Shown: positions 17,835 to 28,179, counted from the stretch's first letter. The stretch is DNA of 47,427 nucleotides from Rhizorhabdus sp. (GCF_018006725.1 NZ_JAGMXV010000011.1:1-47427); one strand, 5' to 3'. Notes: a model not told the origin generated them from the sequence alone. Program-made: numbers and translations.

Positions 17835-19271
17835 ATGAAGAAGATATATCATCTCTTGGGCAGCTGGTCGCTGCTGGCGGCCGTCACTGCAGCCGTGCCG
17901 CTTTCGGCGCAGTCGCTTGACGATACGTCCGAGGAAGCAGTCATCACCGACCCCGTCGCCAGCGCGCGCGATGCGATGGCCCGGGGTGACCCCGCCGAGG
18001 CGCTGGCCCGCTACCTGCGCGTTCTGGCCCGCGACCCCGGTGATCTCGAAGCGCTGACCGGAGCGGGCACCGCCGCGCTCGCCGTGGGCGACGCCGATGC
18101 CGCGATCAACTTCTTCGTACGGGCCGAGAAAATCTCACCGCGTGACGGCCGGGTCAAAGCCGGTCTCGGCTCCGCGCTGATTCAGAAGGAGCAGCCGCGC
18201 GCGGCGCTTCGCCTGTTCGACAGCGCGATAGACCTGGGTATTCCGCAGGTCGACGTCGCGCTCGACCGCGGCCTCGCTTATGATCTGCGCGGCGACAACC
18301 GCAAGGCGCAGGCCGATTATGCGCTGGTCATGCGGACCAAACAGGATCCCGAGGCGATCCGGCGGCTCGCCCTGTCGATGGCGATGAGCGGCGACAAAAC
18401 CAACGCACTGACCATCCTCGACCCGTTGCTGCGCAAGAAGGACATCGCTGCCTGGCGCGCGCGAGCCTTCGTGCTGGCGATGACCGGCGATACCGTGGGC
18501 GCCGAAGCGGCGGCGAATGCGGTGCTGCCGCGCTTCCAGGCCGATGCGCTCAAGCCCTTCCTCGCCCGTCTTGCATCGCTCAAGCCGGCCGAAAAGGCCG
18601 CCGCCGTGCATTTCGGCCATTTCCCCGAAGATAAGGTGCCGATGCAACTTGCCGAGGCCCGGCCCGCTCCGTCCTCGAAACCCGCGCCATCCTCGAAGGA
18701 AATTCCGGCGCCTCAGCCGGCGACATCGTCGAGCGCGAGTGCCACGCCGGCGCAGCGTCCGCAATTCGACCGCAGTGGCCGGCTCGTAAGCCGTCCCGAC
18801 AGCAGTCAGCGCACGACCACCACGGCCAGCGCGCCCGAAGCGACGGTCGGCTTGTCTGCAACCGAAGAGGCCGAACAGAAGGTCGCCGATCAGCGCAGTC
18901 TTGCGCAGGACCGCCGCGCCGCTCAGAAACGCGCCGCCGCCGAGAAGGCCGAGGCCGAGAAGAAGGCCAAGGCGCGCGAGGAAGCCAAGGCGAAAAAGTC
19001 GAATCCGGAACGCTATTGGGTCCAGATCGCCAGCGGGGCCTATAAGCCCGACCTGGACAAGGAATGGGACAAGCAGAAGAAGGCGCATGCCAAGCTTCTG
19101 TCGGGCCGCTCGCCGTGGACCACGCCCTATAAGGCGACCAATCGCCTGCTGATCGGTCCATTCGCCACTAAGGGCGCCGCCCAGGATTATGTGAACGAGG
19201 CGCGCGCCGCAGGCCTGAGCTGCTTCCCCGTGACGACCTCCGCCGGGCAGAAGGTCGAACGGATCGACTGA
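17835..19271 (+). CDS. Secreted TPR and SPOR domain protein
   Basis: A 478-aa protein with an N-terminal signal peptide (MKKIYHLLG, hydrophobic core, cleavage near LSAQS). Residues from about 35 to 250 form helix pairs of the TPR type. A low-complexity Ser/Pro/Ala region and a charged Lys/Ala/Glu helix (about 350-395) follow. A C-terminal SPOR domain begins at RYWVQIASGAY. SPOR domains bind glycan strands stripped of stem peptides at the septum. Placement directly after ftsZ supports an envelope or division role, but the exact function is unknown. The frame is open from 17814; the ATG at 17835 gives the signal peptide start. Confidence 0.85.
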   Translation: MKKIYHLLGSWSLLAAVTAAVPLSAQSLDDTSEEAVITDPVASARDAMARGDPAEALARYLRVLARDPGDLEALTGAGTAALAVGDADAAINFFVRAEKISPRDGRVKAGLGSALIQKEQPRAALRLFDSAIDLGIPQVDVALDRGLAYDLRGDNRKAQADYALVMRTKQDPEAIRRLALSMAMSGDKTNALTILDPLLRKKDIAAWRARAFVLAMTGDTVGAEAAANAVLPRFQADALKPFLARLASLKPAEKAAAVHFGHFPEDKVPMQLAEARPAPSSKPAPSSKEIPAPQPATSSSASATPAQRPQFDRSGRLVSRPDSSQRTTTTASAPEATVGLSATEEAEQKVADQRSLAQDRRAAQKRAAAEKAEAEKKAKAREEAKAKKSNPERYWVQIASGAYKPDLDKEWDKQKKAHAKLLSGRSPWTTPYKATNRLLIGPFATKGAAQDYVNEARAAGLSCFPVTTSAGQKVERID

Positions 19272-19332
19272 TCCCGTCCCACCCTCGTGCAATGCCCGTG
19301 TCATAAAAGGGTAACGGCAAGGCCGCATTAGC

Positions 19333-19350
19333 GACTCCAACATCGGAGTC
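19333..19350 (+). promoter_or_regulatory. Hairpin covering the ribosome-binding site of the next ORF, with two GANTC sites
   Basis: GACTCC (19333-19338) and GGAGTC (19345-19350) form a 6-bp stem with a 6-nt loop. The GGAG is the likely ribosome-binding site of the ATG at 19354, so the stem would hide it. Both arms also contain a GANTC site (GACTC and GAGTC). Confidence 0.45.
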
Positions 19351-19353
19351 GTC

Positions 19354-19596
19354 ATGTTGCTGCGTTCTTTCGTCCTGCTGCCCCTGTTGCTCGCTGCCGC
19401 CCCTGCCCTGGCGGTGACGACGCCCGTTGATCCGACCGCGCGGCCGCAGGCGGCAGCCGCCGAGCGGCTTTATCCCGAGGTGGAGATCGAGGGCGAAGGC
19501 TGGCGCGGCCTGCTGCCCATCATGCTGATGAACGCCGATCTTTCCAGCCGCCCGCAGTCGGCAGAGACTGTTACGCCCGGCGACAGCGCGCGTTGA
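19354..19596 (+). CDS. Small secreted protein of unknown function
   Basis: An 80-aa ORF with a clear signal peptide: [20 protein letters not shown] with cleavage expected after ALA (residue 20). The mature part, about 60 residues, is Pro/Ala-rich then acidic ([13 protein letters not shown]) and contains no Cys. I do not recognise a family. It has a GGAG site 5 nt before the ATG, partly in a hairpin. It lies alone between the SPOR protein and dgt, in the same direction. The signal peptide and ribosome-binding site support a real gene. Confidence 0.68.
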   Translation: MLLRSFVLLPLLLAAAPALAVTTPVDPTARPQAAAAERLYPEVEIEGEGWRGLLPIMLMNADLSSRPQSAETVTPGDSAR

Positions 19597-19660
19597 ACTA
19601 AGCTCCCCGGCGCGCAGTCGGGAGTCGACTTGCCCGATCCGCTCGGCCATCAGGGCGCTG

Positions 19661-20824
19661 ATGCCTGATCTTGCCCCTTATGCTTCCGACCCGACCCGCA
19701 GCCGGGGCCGTTTCCATCGCCATGGCGACGGCGAGACGCGCGGACCACGCGACCCGTTTCAGCGCGACCGCGACCGGATCATCCATTCGATCAGCTTCCG
19801 CCGGCTGCGCCACAAGACGCAGGTGTTCGTGGCACCCGATGGCGACCATTTTCGCGTCCGCCTGACCCACAGCCTGGAGGTCGCGCAGATCGGGCGCACC
19901 ATCGCCCGCGCGCTCGGTCTGAACGAAGATCTGACCGAGGCGCTGTGCCTGGGCCATGATATCGGCCACCCACCCTTCGGCCATGCCGGTGAGGATGCGC
20001 TGAAGGCCGCGATGGCCGATGTCGGCGGGTTCGATCACAATGCGCATACGTTGCGGATCTTCACCCGGCTCGACTCGCCCTATCCCATGCATGAGGGACT
20101 GAACCTCAGCTGGGAGACGCTCGAAGGCCTCGCCAAGCATAACGGCCCGGTGCGTCGGCGGACCTGGGCTATGGCCGAGGTGGACGATCAGTGGCCGCTG
20201 GACCTCGACAGCTGGGCCGGGCCAGAGGCCCAGGTCGCCGCGCTGGCCGACGACATCGCCTATGACAATCACGACATCGACGATGGCGTCCGCGCTGGCC
20301 TGCTGACGCTCGATCAGGTTCTCGAAGACCCGCTGGTCCGCAGCAGTTGGGACCGGGTTCGCCGGCGTTATCCCGACGTGGCCGAAGCCCGTCTGCTGGG
20401 CGAACTGGTGCGCGAGCAGATCGGCTGCATGGTCAATGACCTGCTGGCAGAAAGCCGGCGTCGGCTGGAGGAGGAGGCGCCCCGCTCGGTCGAGGACGTC
20501 CGCGCTGCCGGGCGGCCGCTGATCGGTTTCTCCGACGAGATGGCTGCACGGGAAAAGGGGCTTACCCGCTTCATGTACGCCAATCTCTACCACCACCCGC
20601 AACAGCTGGAGATCGCGGCGCGCATGGCGGAGGTCGTATCGGGTCTGGCCGATGCCTATCGCCGCGACCCGGCGCTGCTTCCCGACAACTGGCTCGCCAC
20701 GCTGCCCGAAAGCGAACCGGCCCGAACGCGCCATATCGGAGATTTCATTGCCGGCATGACCGACCGCTATGCTCTGACGCGCTATGCCGAGCATGTCGGT
20801 CCAGTCTCGCTCGAGGGCTTCTGA
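19661..20824 (+). CDS. dgt: Deoxyguanosinetriphosphate triphosphohydrolase-like protein
   Basis: HD-domain enzyme that hydrolyses dNTPs to deoxynucleoside and triphosphate. It has 387 aa. Metal ligands are visible: RLTHS, H99-D100 in [10 protein letters not shown], and the distal Asp in [13 protein letters not shown]. It belongs to the Dgt-like type common in alphaproteobacteria, where the gene usually precedes argS. Here an M28 peptidase gene is inserted between them, with its ATG overlapping the dgt stop (TGATG). Confidence 0.92.
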   Translation: MPDLAPYASDPTRSRGRFHRHGDGETRGPRDPFQRDRDRIIHSISFRRLRHKTQVFVAPDGDHFRVRLTHSLEVAQIGRTIARALGLNEDLTEALCLGHDIGHPPFGHAGEDALKAAMADVGGFDHNAHTLRIFTRLDSPYPMHEGLNLSWETLEGLAKHNGPVRRRTWAMAEVDDQWPLDLDSWAGPEAQVAALADDIAYDNHDIDDGVRAGLLTLDQVLEDPLVRSSWDRVRRRYPDVAEARLLGELVREQIGCMVNDLLAESRRRLEEEAPRSVEDVRAAGRPLIGFSDEMAAREKGLTRFMYANLYHHPQQLEIAARMAEVVSGLADAYRRDPALLPDNWLATLPESEPARTRHIGDFIAGMTDRYALTRYAEHVGPVSLEGF

Positions 20825-22659
20825 TGGCACGGGCGGTCGCGCTGCTTATCGCCCTCGCAGGCGCTCTGCTCTGGGCGATTCTCGCAATCGTTCCGCCTGC
20901 CGCACGAGGCTTGGACGCACCGGCGACCGCCTTTTCTTCTGCACGGGCCATGCGCGACGTCTCGGTGATCGGCCGGGTACCGCATCCGACGGGATCGGCG
21001 GAAAATGAACGTGTCTCCGCCTATCTGCTGCTGCGCATGCACGCCATGGGGGCCGCCGTCGAGGTCCAGCAGATGCCTTTGGGCGCAGCCTCGCTCCGTC
21101 GGCTGGGCAAGTGGAGCGGGCGCACCGAACGGGGCGTGATCGCGCGCAACCTGATCGGCGTCTTTCCGGGACGCGACCGCAGCCTGCCGCCGCTGCTGCT
21201 GATGGCGCATCACGACAGCGTGTGGGGCTCGCCCGGCGCCGCCGATGACGCGATGGGCGTGGCCGCTGCCCTCGAAGTCGCGCGCGCCATCGGCGAGCGT
21301 GGACCGCCCGAGCGTGACCTGTTGCTGCTCTTCACCGATGGCGAGGAACTAGGGCTCGATGGCGCCGAATATTTCTTCGCCCGTCACCCGCTCGCGCGCG
21401 GCATCGGCGCCATCATCAACATGGAAGCGCGCGGCGCCGGCGGCCGAGCCAACATGTTCGAAACCGGCCCGGGCAATGGCGCCATGATGCGCCTCTATGC
21501 CGAGCATGTGCGTCGCCCGGCGACCAATTCGCTGTCGGTACTCGTCTATAACAATATGCCCAATTACACCGATTATACGGTGGCCAAGCGCCGGGGGATT
21601 CCGGGCTACAACATCGCCGTGCTCGACCGGGGCTCGGCCTATCACTCGCCGTCCGCCTTACCCGAGGTGGTCGACCCCGCCTCGCTGCAGGACATGGGGG
21701 CGCAGGCCCTGGCGCTCTCGTCGGCGCTGCTTTACGCCCCTGACCTGCCCGCGCGCACCGACGATGCGAGTTTCTCCGACCTCATGGGTCGCGCGACGAT
21801 CGTCTATCCGGCCGCTGGCGGCTGGCTGATCCTGCTCGGCGCAGCGCTGCTGATCGGCTTTGCGCTGTCGCGCGAGAGGCCCCGCCGCACCGCGATCGGA
21901 CGCGGGGTGCTGATCACCCTCGCCATCCTGCTCCACGCTGCCCTGCTGCTGCTGGCGTTCAACGCGCTGTCCGGCAGTGGCGGCGCCAATTATTACGACC
22001 GCCTCGCAGCCTTGCCGCGCCTCGAAGCGATGGCGGCAGCGACGCTGGCGGCGCTGCTCTGCCTGCTCCCGGCGATCCGCCGAACCGACCCGCATCCCCT
22101 GGCGCTGGGACCGGGCATGGTCCTGATGTGGGCCGGACTGCTGACCGGAGGGCCGATTGCGATCGTCCCGGTCGCGCTGCTCGCCATGGCATCGGCCTGG
22201 TTCCTGCCCTCGGATCGCACCGCGCAGGCAGAGGGCGCGATCCTTCTCCTGCTGCTGGCCGGCATCCTAGTTCAGGCGACGCTGCCCACTGCGGCCCCGC
22301 TGCTCCATTGGCCGCTGCTTCTGGCCGCCATGGCCATGGCCGCCCGTGCATGGCTGGGCGAGCGCGCGGCGCTTCCGGCGATGGCGCTGTGCGCGGCGAT
22401 CGCGGTGGGACATCTGCTCGCGCAGGCGCATTTCCTGTTCCTCGGCATAGGCGCCGAACTGTCCGTCGTGCTGGTCGCCCCGCTGTTCGCGGCGCTGCCG
22501 TTGCTGCTCACGCTGTGGCCCGCCAAAGCAACGCGGCTGGGCGCAGCTTTGCTGCTCGGCGTGGCGCTCATGATCGCCCTCTGGGTGCGCTTCGATCCGG
22601 TTGCCCCAACGATCCCGACCTACAGCCTTGCCGAGGGAGGCAAGAAAACTAGGGACTGA
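20824..22659 (+). CDS. M28-family metallopeptidase with C-terminal membrane domain
   Basis: A 611-aa protein. An N-terminal membrane or signal helix (residues 3-26) precedes an M28 aminopeptidase domain to about 300. Zinc ligands are seen in MAHHDSV, GAADDAMG, the general-base pair in DGEELGLDG, the Glu in NMEARG, and the late His in AYHSPSA. The remaining ~300 residues are eight or so hydrophobic helices. The layout recalls Fxna/ERMP1-like M28 proteins, with the active site probably in the periplasm. The substrate is not evident. It is translationally coupled to dgt by a TGATG overlap. Confidence 0.87.
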   Translation: MARAVALLIALAGALLWAILAIVPPAARGLDAPATAFSSARAMRDVSVIGRVPHPTGSAENERVSAYLLLRMHAMGAAVEVQQMPLGAASLRRLGKWSGRTERGVIARNLIGVFPGRDRSLPPLLLMAHHDSVWGSPGAADDAMGVAAALEVARAIGERGPPERDLLLLFTDGEELGLDGAEYFFARHPLARGIGAIINMEARGAGGRANMFETGPGNGAMMRLYAEHVRRPATNSLSVLVYNNMPNYTDYTVAKRRGIPGYNIAVLDRGSAYHSPSALPEVVDPASLQDMGAQALALSSALLYAPDLPARTDDASFSDLMGRATIVYPAAGGWLILLGAALLIGFALSRERPRRTAIGRGVLITLAILLHAALLLLAFNALSGSGGANYYDRLAALPRLEAMAAATLAALLCLLPAIRRTDPHPLALGPGMVLMWAGLLTGGPIAIVPVALLAMASAWFLPSDRTAQAEGAILLLLLAGILVQATLPTAAPLLHWPLLLAAMAMAARAWLGERAALPAMALCAAIAVGHLLAQAHFLFLGIGAELSVVLVAPLFAALPLLLTLWPAKATRLGAALLLGVALMIALWVRFDPVAPTIPTYSLAEGGKKTRD

Positions 22660-22710
22660 CCTTTGAGCGACGATCCGCTAAGGCGACGCTCCACCTTATC
22701 GCCAGCGGAA

Positions 22711-24447
22711 ATGAAATTGACCACGCTCTACGCCAGCTTTGCCGACCGGATCGGCGCCATTCTCGACGACCTCCAGGCTTCCGGCGACCTGCCGGCCGGT
22801 CTCGATCGACGGAATGTCACGGTCGAGCCGCCGCGCGACCCCAGCCATGGCGATCTCGCGACCAATGCCGCGATGGTGCTGGCCAAGCCCGCCGGCAAGA
22901 ACCCCCGCGCGCTGGCCGAATTGATCGTGCCGCGCCTCGCCGCGCTGCCGGAGATCGCAAGCGCCGAGGTGGCCGGGCCGGGCTTCATCAATGTCCGCCT
23001 GACCGACGCCCGGCTGCGCGAGGAGCTCGCCGACATCCTTGCGCTGGGCGGCGATTACGGGCGCTCGACCCTCGGCAAGGGCAAGCGCGTCAACGTCGAA
23101 TATGTCTCGGCCAATCCGACCGGTCCCATGCACATGGGGCATTGCCGAGGTGCGGTCGTCGGCGATGCGCTCGCCGCGCTGCTGGAATTCGCAGGGCACG
23201 ACGTCGTCCGCGAATATTATGTCAACGACGCGGGTGCGCAGGTGCAGACGCTCGCCCGCTCGGCGCACCTGCGCTACCGCGAGGCGCTGGGCGAGAGTGT
23301 CGAGATTCCCGAGGGCTTCTATCCGGGCGACTATCTGGTCCCGATCGGCCAGACACTCGCTGCCGAGTTCGGCGACCGTTATGTCGGCAAGCCCGAGAGC
23401 GAATGGCTCGACCTGTTCCGGGAAAAGACCGTCGCGGCGATGATGGACATGATCCGAGACGACCTCGCTCTGCTCGGCATCAAGCATGACGTGTTCGCGT
23501 CCGAAGCCGCCGTGCAGAAGGCCGGCAAGGTCGACGCGGCACTCGACCGGCTGCGCGCCGAGGGGCTGGTCTATGAAGGCACGCTCGAACCGCCCAAGGG
23601 CGAGCTTCCCGACGACTGGGAACCGACCGAGATGACGCTGTTCAAGGCGACCGCCTTCGGCGACGACAGCGACCGGCCGGTGCGCAAGTCCGATGGCGGC
23701 CTGACCTATTTCGGCACCGACCTCGCCTATCATGCGCAGAAGGCGGAGGACGCCGACGTCCTGATCGACATCTGGGGCGCCGACCATGCCGGCACGGTCA
23801 AGCGGATCAAGGCGGCGGTGCAGGCACTGACCGGCGGCAAGACGGCGTTCGACGTCAAGCTGGTCCAGATGGTCCGGCTGCTGCGCGGCGGCGAACCGGT
23901 GAAGATGTCGAAGCGCTCGGGCAGCTTCGTGACGCTGGCCGACGTCGTCCGCGAAGTCGGCAAGGACGTTGTCCGCTTCACCATGCTGACGCGCAAGGCC
24001 GACGCCCAGATGGACTTCGACTTCGCCAAGGTGGTCGAGGCGTCGAAGGACAACCCCGTCTTCTACGTCCAATATGCCCATGCGCGCGGGCGCTCGCTGC
24101 ACCGGCGCGCGGCCGAGGCGGGGATCGACCTGACGCCGGCAGCCGATCTCGGCCTGCTCGACGCCGAAGAACTCGCGCTGGTGAAGCTGGCCGCGCAATT
24201 CCCGCGGATCGTCGAGAGCGCGGCACAGGCGCATGAGCCGCATCGCATCGCCTTTTACCTCTATGATCTGGCGGCGATGTTCCACGCACTGTGGAACCGG
24301 GGCAATGACGACCCGGCCCGTCGCTTCCTGCTCACCGACAGGCCCGAAATCACCCGGGCCCGGCTGGCGCTGAGCGATGCGATCGGGCAGATTATCCGCA
24401 ACGGCCTCGCCGTCATGGGCGTCTCGGCCGCCGAGGAGATGCAGTAG
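22711..24447 (+). CDS. argS: Arginyl-tRNA synthetase
   Basis: Class I synthetase charging tRNA-Arg. It has 578 aa from the ATG at 22711. The HIGH motif appears as HMGH in [11 protein letters not shown], and the KMSKS loop as KMSKR in [10 protein letters not shown]. The C-terminal DALR anticodon-binding domain follows. An upstream TTG at 22663 keeps the frame open and would add 16 residues; the ATG is preferred because the family usually starts shortly before this helix and it has AGCGGA upstream. It is followed immediately (TAGATG) by the SPOR gene. Confidence 0.95.
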   Translation: MKLTTLYASFADRIGAILDDLQASGDLPAGLDRRNVTVEPPRDPSHGDLATNAAMVLAKPAGKNPRALAELIVPRLAALPEIASAEVAGPGFINVRLTDARLREELADILALGGDYGRSTLGKGKRVNVEYVSANPTGPMHMGHCRGAVVGDALAALLEFAGHDVVREYYVNDAGAQVQTLARSAHLRYREALGESVEIPEGFYPGDYLVPIGQTLAAEFGDRYVGKPESEWLDLFREKTVAAMMDMIRDDLALLGIKHDVFASEAAVQKAGKVDAALDRLRAEGLVYEGTLEPPKGELPDDWEPTEMTLFKATAFGDDSDRPVRKSDGGLTYFGTDLAYHAQKAEDADVLIDIWGADHAGTVKRIKAAVQALTGGKTAFDVKLVQMVRLLRGGEPVKMSKRSGSFVTLADVVREVGKDVVRFTMLTRKADAQMDFDFAKVVEASKDNPVFYVQYAHARGRSLHRRAAEAGIDLTPAADLGLLDAEELALVKLAAQFPRIVESAAQAHEPHRIAFYLYDLAAMFHALWNRGNDDPARRFLLTDRPEITRARLALSDAIGQIIRNGLAVMGVSAAEEMQ

Positions 24448-25251
24448 ATGGCGGATTATTCGCGCGACAGGCTCGGTCCTCAGGACGAGGACCGCCTGCC
24501 GTGGCTCGAGCCGGTCGAGGAAGAATATGACGAACCGGCGGGTCTCACGACGCCGAAGCTGATCATCTGGCTGGTCGCGGCGCTGGCCGTTGCCGGCCTC
24601 GTCGTCGGCGGCTTCTTCTGGCTGCGCCAGCGCGACGCATCGACGGCGGGCGACGGCTCGCTGATCCAGGCGCCCGACAGCTATTATAAGGAGCGCCCGG
24701 GCAATGAGAGCGCGCCCGATGATGGCGACGAGATCGTCTACAGCGCCAGCAAAGGCAATGAGGTCGAGAGCGTGATCGACATCAGCGGCGCCGCCGAGAC
24801 GCCGGTCAATGTCGACCGGCCGCAGCCGGCTCCGGCCGTGCCGACAATGGCCACTCCCGCGCCCGCCCCTGCGCCGAAGGTTGCTGCGCCCGCACCAAAG
24901 CCTGCCGCTCCTGCCCCGCGCGCTGCAGCGAGCGTCGACGAGGCGGTCGTGAAGCAAGCCGCCAAGCCGGTCGCCAAGCCCAAGCCTGCCCCCGTCGCCA
25001 CCCCGACACCGTCCGAGCCGGCCAACGGGTCAACGGTCCAGCTCGGCGCCTTCTCGAGCCAGGCCAAAGCCAATGCCGCATGGAAGACGCTGTCGGGCCG
25101 CTTCTCCTTCCTCTCCGGGCTGACCCAGTCGGTTGTCCCGGTCCAGTCGGGCGACAAGACGCTCTATCGCCTGCGCGCGAGCGGCGGCAACGGCGCCGAC
25201 ATCTGCAAGCGCCTGAAGGTCGCCGGCGAGAGTTGCTCGATCATTGGATGA
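24448..25251 (+). CDS. SPOR domain protein (argS-nagZ type)
   Basis: A 267-aa bitopic protein. An acidic cytoplasmic segment (1-36) leads to one membrane helix (about 38-60). A long Ala/Pro-rich periplasmic linker follows, then a C-terminal SPOR domain starting at GSTVQLGAFSS. SPOR domains target denuded glycan at division sites. The location between argS and nagZ is the standard one for this alphaproteobacterial protein. The ATG directly follows the argS stop. Confidence 0.88.
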   Translation: MADYSRDRLGPQDEDRLPWLEPVEEEYDEPAGLTTPKLIIWLVAALAVAGLVVGGFFWLRQRDASTAGDGSLIQAPDSYYKERPGNESAPDDGDEIVYSASKGNEVESVIDISGAAETPVNVDRPQPAPAVPTMATPAPAPAPKVAAPAPKPAAPAPRAAASVDEAVVKQAAKPVAKPKPAPVATPTPSEPANGSTVQLGAFSSQAKANAAWKTLSGRFSFLSGLTQSVVPVQSGDKTLYRLRASGGNGADICKRLKVAGESCSIIG

Positions 25252-25314
25252 GGTTATGCGCTGGCGGATCGCCCTCGCGCTCCGCCGGACGACCTTTCGA
25301 CGAATGGACTGACG

Positions 25315-26340
25315 ATGGCGATGACGCCCCTGTTTCTCGGCCTGGCCGGCACCACCCTCAGCGATGCCGAGCGCGGCTTTTTCCGCGACCTCGACCCGGC
25401 CGGCTTCATCCTGTTCAAGCGCAATGTCGAAGATCCGGAGAAGCTTCGCGCGCTGACGGACTCGCTTCGCGGCCTGTCTGGTCGCGACGATCTGCCGATC
25501 CTGATCGACCAGGAGGGCGGCCGCGTCGCGCGGATGCAACCGCCACACTGGCCCGCCTTTCCGAAAGCCGAACTGTTCGACCGGCTTTACGACATCGCGC
25601 CGATGACGGCGATCGAGGCGGCGCGTCACAATGCCCAGGCCATTGCGGCGATGCTGCGTCAGGTCGGAATCAACGTCGACTGCCTGCCGCTGCTCGATGT
25701 CCGCCAGCCGGGCGCACATGACATCATTGGCGACCGTGCGCTGGGGGCCGAGCCGCTTCGCGTGGCTGCGATGGGCCGCGCGGTGATCGAGGGCCTGCGC
25801 GCCGGCGGCGCGGTCGGCGTGGTCAAGCATGTTCCCGGACATGGCCGCGCGATGGCCGACAGCCATGTCGAACTGCCGGTGGTCGACGCCGATGCCGAGG
25901 CGCTGGAGACCGACCTCGCCCCCTTCATCAAGCTGGCCGACGCGCCGATGGCGATGACCGCCCATGTCGTCTACCCGGCCTGGGACAGCGAGCATTGCGC
26001 CAGCCTGTCGCCCACCATCATCGCCGACGTCATTCGCGGCCGTATCGGCTTCGACGGCCTGCTGATGTCCGACGATCTGGGCATGCACGCGCTGACCGGC
26101 GATTTCGGCAGCCGCGCCGCTGCGGTGCTGGCAGCGGGATGCGACATCGCGCTCCACTGTTCGGGCGACATGGCGGAGATGGAGGCGATCGCCAAGGCGG
26201 TCGGCCCGATCGGGGTTGCGGCACAAGGCCGACTGGCCCGGGCCATGGCGACGATCCAGGACAGCACCAGCGTTGCCGGCGTGGGCGTGGAGGAACTGAT
26301 CGCCAAGCGCGATGCCCTGATGGCCGTTTTACCGGCCTGA
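25315..26340 (+). CDS. nagZ: Beta-N-acetylhexosaminidase NagZ
   Basis: Glycoside hydrolase family 3 enzyme that removes GlcNAc from anhydro-muropeptides during peptidoglycan recycling in the cytoplasm. It has 341 aa. Visible motifs are LIDQEGGRVARM near residues 62-73, KHVPGHG at 171-177 (substrate-binding Lys-His), and the catalytic Asp in LLMSDDLGMHAL. There is no signal peptide, which fits a cytoplasmic role. It follows the SPOR gene and precedes scpA, both spaced by about 60 nt. Confidence 0.93.
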   Translation: MAMTPLFLGLAGTTLSDAERGFFRDLDPAGFILFKRNVEDPEKLRALTDSLRGLSGRDDLPILIDQEGGRVARMQPPHWPAFPKAELFDRLYDIAPMTAIEAARHNAQAIAAMLRQVGINVDCLPLLDVRQPGAHDIIGDRALGAEPLRVAAMGRAVIEGLRAGGAVGVVKHVPGHGRAMADSHVELPVVDADAEALETDLAPFIKLADAPMAMTAHVVYPAWDSEHCASLSPTIIADVIRGRIGFDGLLMSDDLGMHALTGDFGSRAAAVLAAGCDIALHCSGDMAEMEAIAKAVGPIGVAAQGRLARAMATIQDSTSVAGVGVEELIAKRDALMAVLPA

Positions 26341-26402
26341 TCCGCTCAGCCGGCACGGCTCGGCTGTTCCCTTGGCGAGCGAATCCTGATTAACTCCCCG
26401 CG

Positions 26403-27170
26403 ATGGGGGACGACGACGACACTCTGGATCTGCCGCTGGCGGACGAGCGCTCCGACGAGGTTCTGACGCTCGATCTCGACGGATGGGAAGGACCGCTCGA
26501 TCTGCTGCTCAGCCTTGCCCGCGCTCAGAAGGTCGATCTCGCGAAAATCTCGATCCTCGCGCTGACCGAGCAATATCTGTCCTTCATCGACAATGCGAAG
26601 GCGCTGAAGCTGGAAATCGCGGCCGACTATCTCGTGATGGCGGCGTGGCTCGCCTATCTCAAATCCTGCCTGCTGCTGCCCAAGGACCCAGAGGTCGAAC
26701 CCAGCCCTGAAGAGATGGCCCTGCGGCTCCAGCTGCGGCTGCAGCGACTGCAGGCGATGCGCGAGGCCGGCGCACGGCTGATGGCGCGCGATCGGCTGGG
26801 CCGGGACGTGTTCGGCCGGGGAGCGCCAGAAGGACTGAAAGTCGTCCGCAAGGCCGCCTGGGATGCCAGCATCTACGACCTGATCTCGGCCTATGGCGCC
26901 GTCCGTGCCCGCGCCGAACCGCCGGTCCATATCGTCCAGCGCCGACCGGTGATGACGCTTGAACAGGCGATCGAGCGGGTGTCGCGGATGATCGGCGCGC
27001 TGATCGACTGGACCAGTCTGGAGGCTTTCATCCCCGTCGAGGCGCAGGGGGATTATCGCCGTTCGGCGCTCGCCTCCAGCTTCCTCGCCGCGCTCGAACT
27101 CGCCAAGCAGGGGCGGCTGTCGCTGGCGCAGGAGACGCCCTTCGCACCGCTGCTCGTGCGGAGCGCGTAA
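26403..27170 (+). CDS. scpA: Segregation and condensation protein A
   Basis: Kleisin subunit of the SMC-ScpAB chromosome condensation complex. It has 255 aa. The N-terminal SMC-neck-binding region with [19 protein letters not shown] is diagnostic, followed by a long helix (about 95-125). A winged-helix C-terminus (about 215-250) binds the SMC head. The ATG is in frame with an acidic leader of about 25 residues. The gene is coupled to scpB by a TAATG overlap. Confidence 0.93.
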   Translation: MGDDDDTLDLPLADERSDEVLTLDLDGWEGPLDLLLSLARAQKVDLAKISILALTEQYLSFIDNAKALKLEIAADYLVMAAWLAYLKSCLLLPKDPEVEPSPEEMALRLQLRLQRLQAMREAGARLMARDRLGRDVFGRGAPEGLKVVRKAAWDASIYDLISAYGAVRARAEPPVHIVQRRPVMTLEQAIERVSRMIGALIDWTSLEAFIPVEAQGDYRRSALASSFLAALELAKQGRLSLAQETPFAPLLVRSA

Positions 27171-27769
27171 TGATCGAGGAACCCGACGATCTGCTCCGCG
27201 CGCTCGAGGCAGCCCTCTTCGCGGCAGAAGCACCGATGACCCCGGCCGAGTTGGTGGCGGTGATCGGCGTGGAGGCGCTGGGCGACGCCCTCCCCCGCCT
27301 CGCGCGTCTCTATGCCGGTCGCGGCATCGAGCTGGTCGAGCGCGGCGGGCGCTGGCATTTCCAGACGGCGGCCGATCTCGCCCACATATTGCGCCGGACC
27401 CGCGAGGAGCCGCGCAAGCTGAGCCGTGCGGGTATCGAGACGCTGGCGATCATCGCCTATCACGAACCGGTCAGCCGCGCAGAGATCGAGGCGATCCGGG
27501 GCGTCCAGATATCGAAGGGCACGATAGACGTGCTGCTCGAAGCAGGTTGGATCCGCCCGGCCGGACGGCGCGAGACGCCGGGCCGCCCGCTGCTCTACGC
27601 CACCACCCCCGCCTTCCTCACCCATTTCGGGCTGCAGAGCCGCCGCGATCTGCCCGGCATCGCCGACCTCAGGGCCGCCGGCCTGCTCGATCCGGTCGAT
27701 CTGGCCTTCGAACAGCTGCAGATGGAGACAGGCGGACCCGACAGACCGGACGACGGCGACGCCGACTAG
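27170..27769 (+). CDS. scpB: Segregation and condensation protein B
   Basis: Dimeric winged-helix partner of ScpA in the SMC condensin. It has 199 aa. Family segments include [13 protein letters not shown] near the start, [24 protein letters not shown] in the second winged helix (shown by its first part [18 protein letters not shown]) and [13 protein letters not shown]. It starts in a TAATG overlap with scpA. A 152-nt gap with no clear gene separates it from tatA; the stretch probably holds the tat promoter, but I cannot place it firmly. Confidence 0.92.
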   Translation: MIEEPDDLLRALEAALFAAEAPMTPAELVAVIGVEALGDALPRLARLYAGRGIELVERGGRWHFQTAADLAHILRRTREEPRKLSRAGIETLAIIAYHEPVSRAEIEAIRGVQISKGTIDVLLEAGWIRPAGRRETPGRPLLYATTPAFLTHFGLQSRRDLPGIADLRAAGLLDPVDLAFEQLQMETGGPDRPDDGDAD

Positions 27770-27921
27770 CGGTCAGCGCCGCGGCCGCTGTCACCGCCCT
27801 GTCGCAAATCTGTACCAAGGGGACCTCCTCCGCCGGCCCGCCCGCCACGCCAATACGCAGCCTGCGCCATTGCGATTGGCAGGGGCAGGGCTTAAATGGA
27901 GGCTATTCTAGGAGATTTTCC

Positions 27922-28179
27922 ATGGGCGGTTTCGGCATTTGGCATTGGCTCGTCGTCGGTATTGTTGTGCTCCTGCTGTTCGGCAAGGGTCGCTTCTCCG
28001 ACATGATGGGTGACGTCGCCAAGGGCATCAAGAGCTTCAAGAAGGGCATGTCGGAGGAAGACGACGCCACGTCTTCTGCGCCGCACCAGCCCGCCCCCCG
28101 CCTGCAGCAGCAACCGCCGCTGGAGCCCAGCGCCGAGCAGCGACTCCAGCCGATGCAGGACGACAGGCCCAAAAACTGA
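27922..28179 (+). CDS. tatA: Twin-arginine translocase subunit TatA
   Basis: Pore-forming subunit of the Sec-independent export system for folded proteins. It has 85 aa. A short N-terminal membrane helix (about residues 5-20) leads to the hinge FGKGRF. The amphipathic helix with [10 protein letters not shown] follows, then a Gln/Pro-rich tail. The start is set by GGAG about 7 nt before the ATG and by the family N-terminus (MGGFGIWHW); the frame is open far upstream but that part overlaps scpB. It is first in tatABC. Confidence 0.94.
   Translation: MGGFGIWHWLVVGIVVLLLFGKGRFSDMMGDVAKGIKSFKKGMSEEDDATSSAPHQPAPRLQQQPPLEPSAEQRLQPMQDDRPKN

Noticed and set aside
22696-24957. Antisense open frame of 753 codons opposite argS and the SPOR gene
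   Set aside because: It is a shadow of argS; the composition is Arg/Asp/Gly-rich with no domain or ribosome-binding site.
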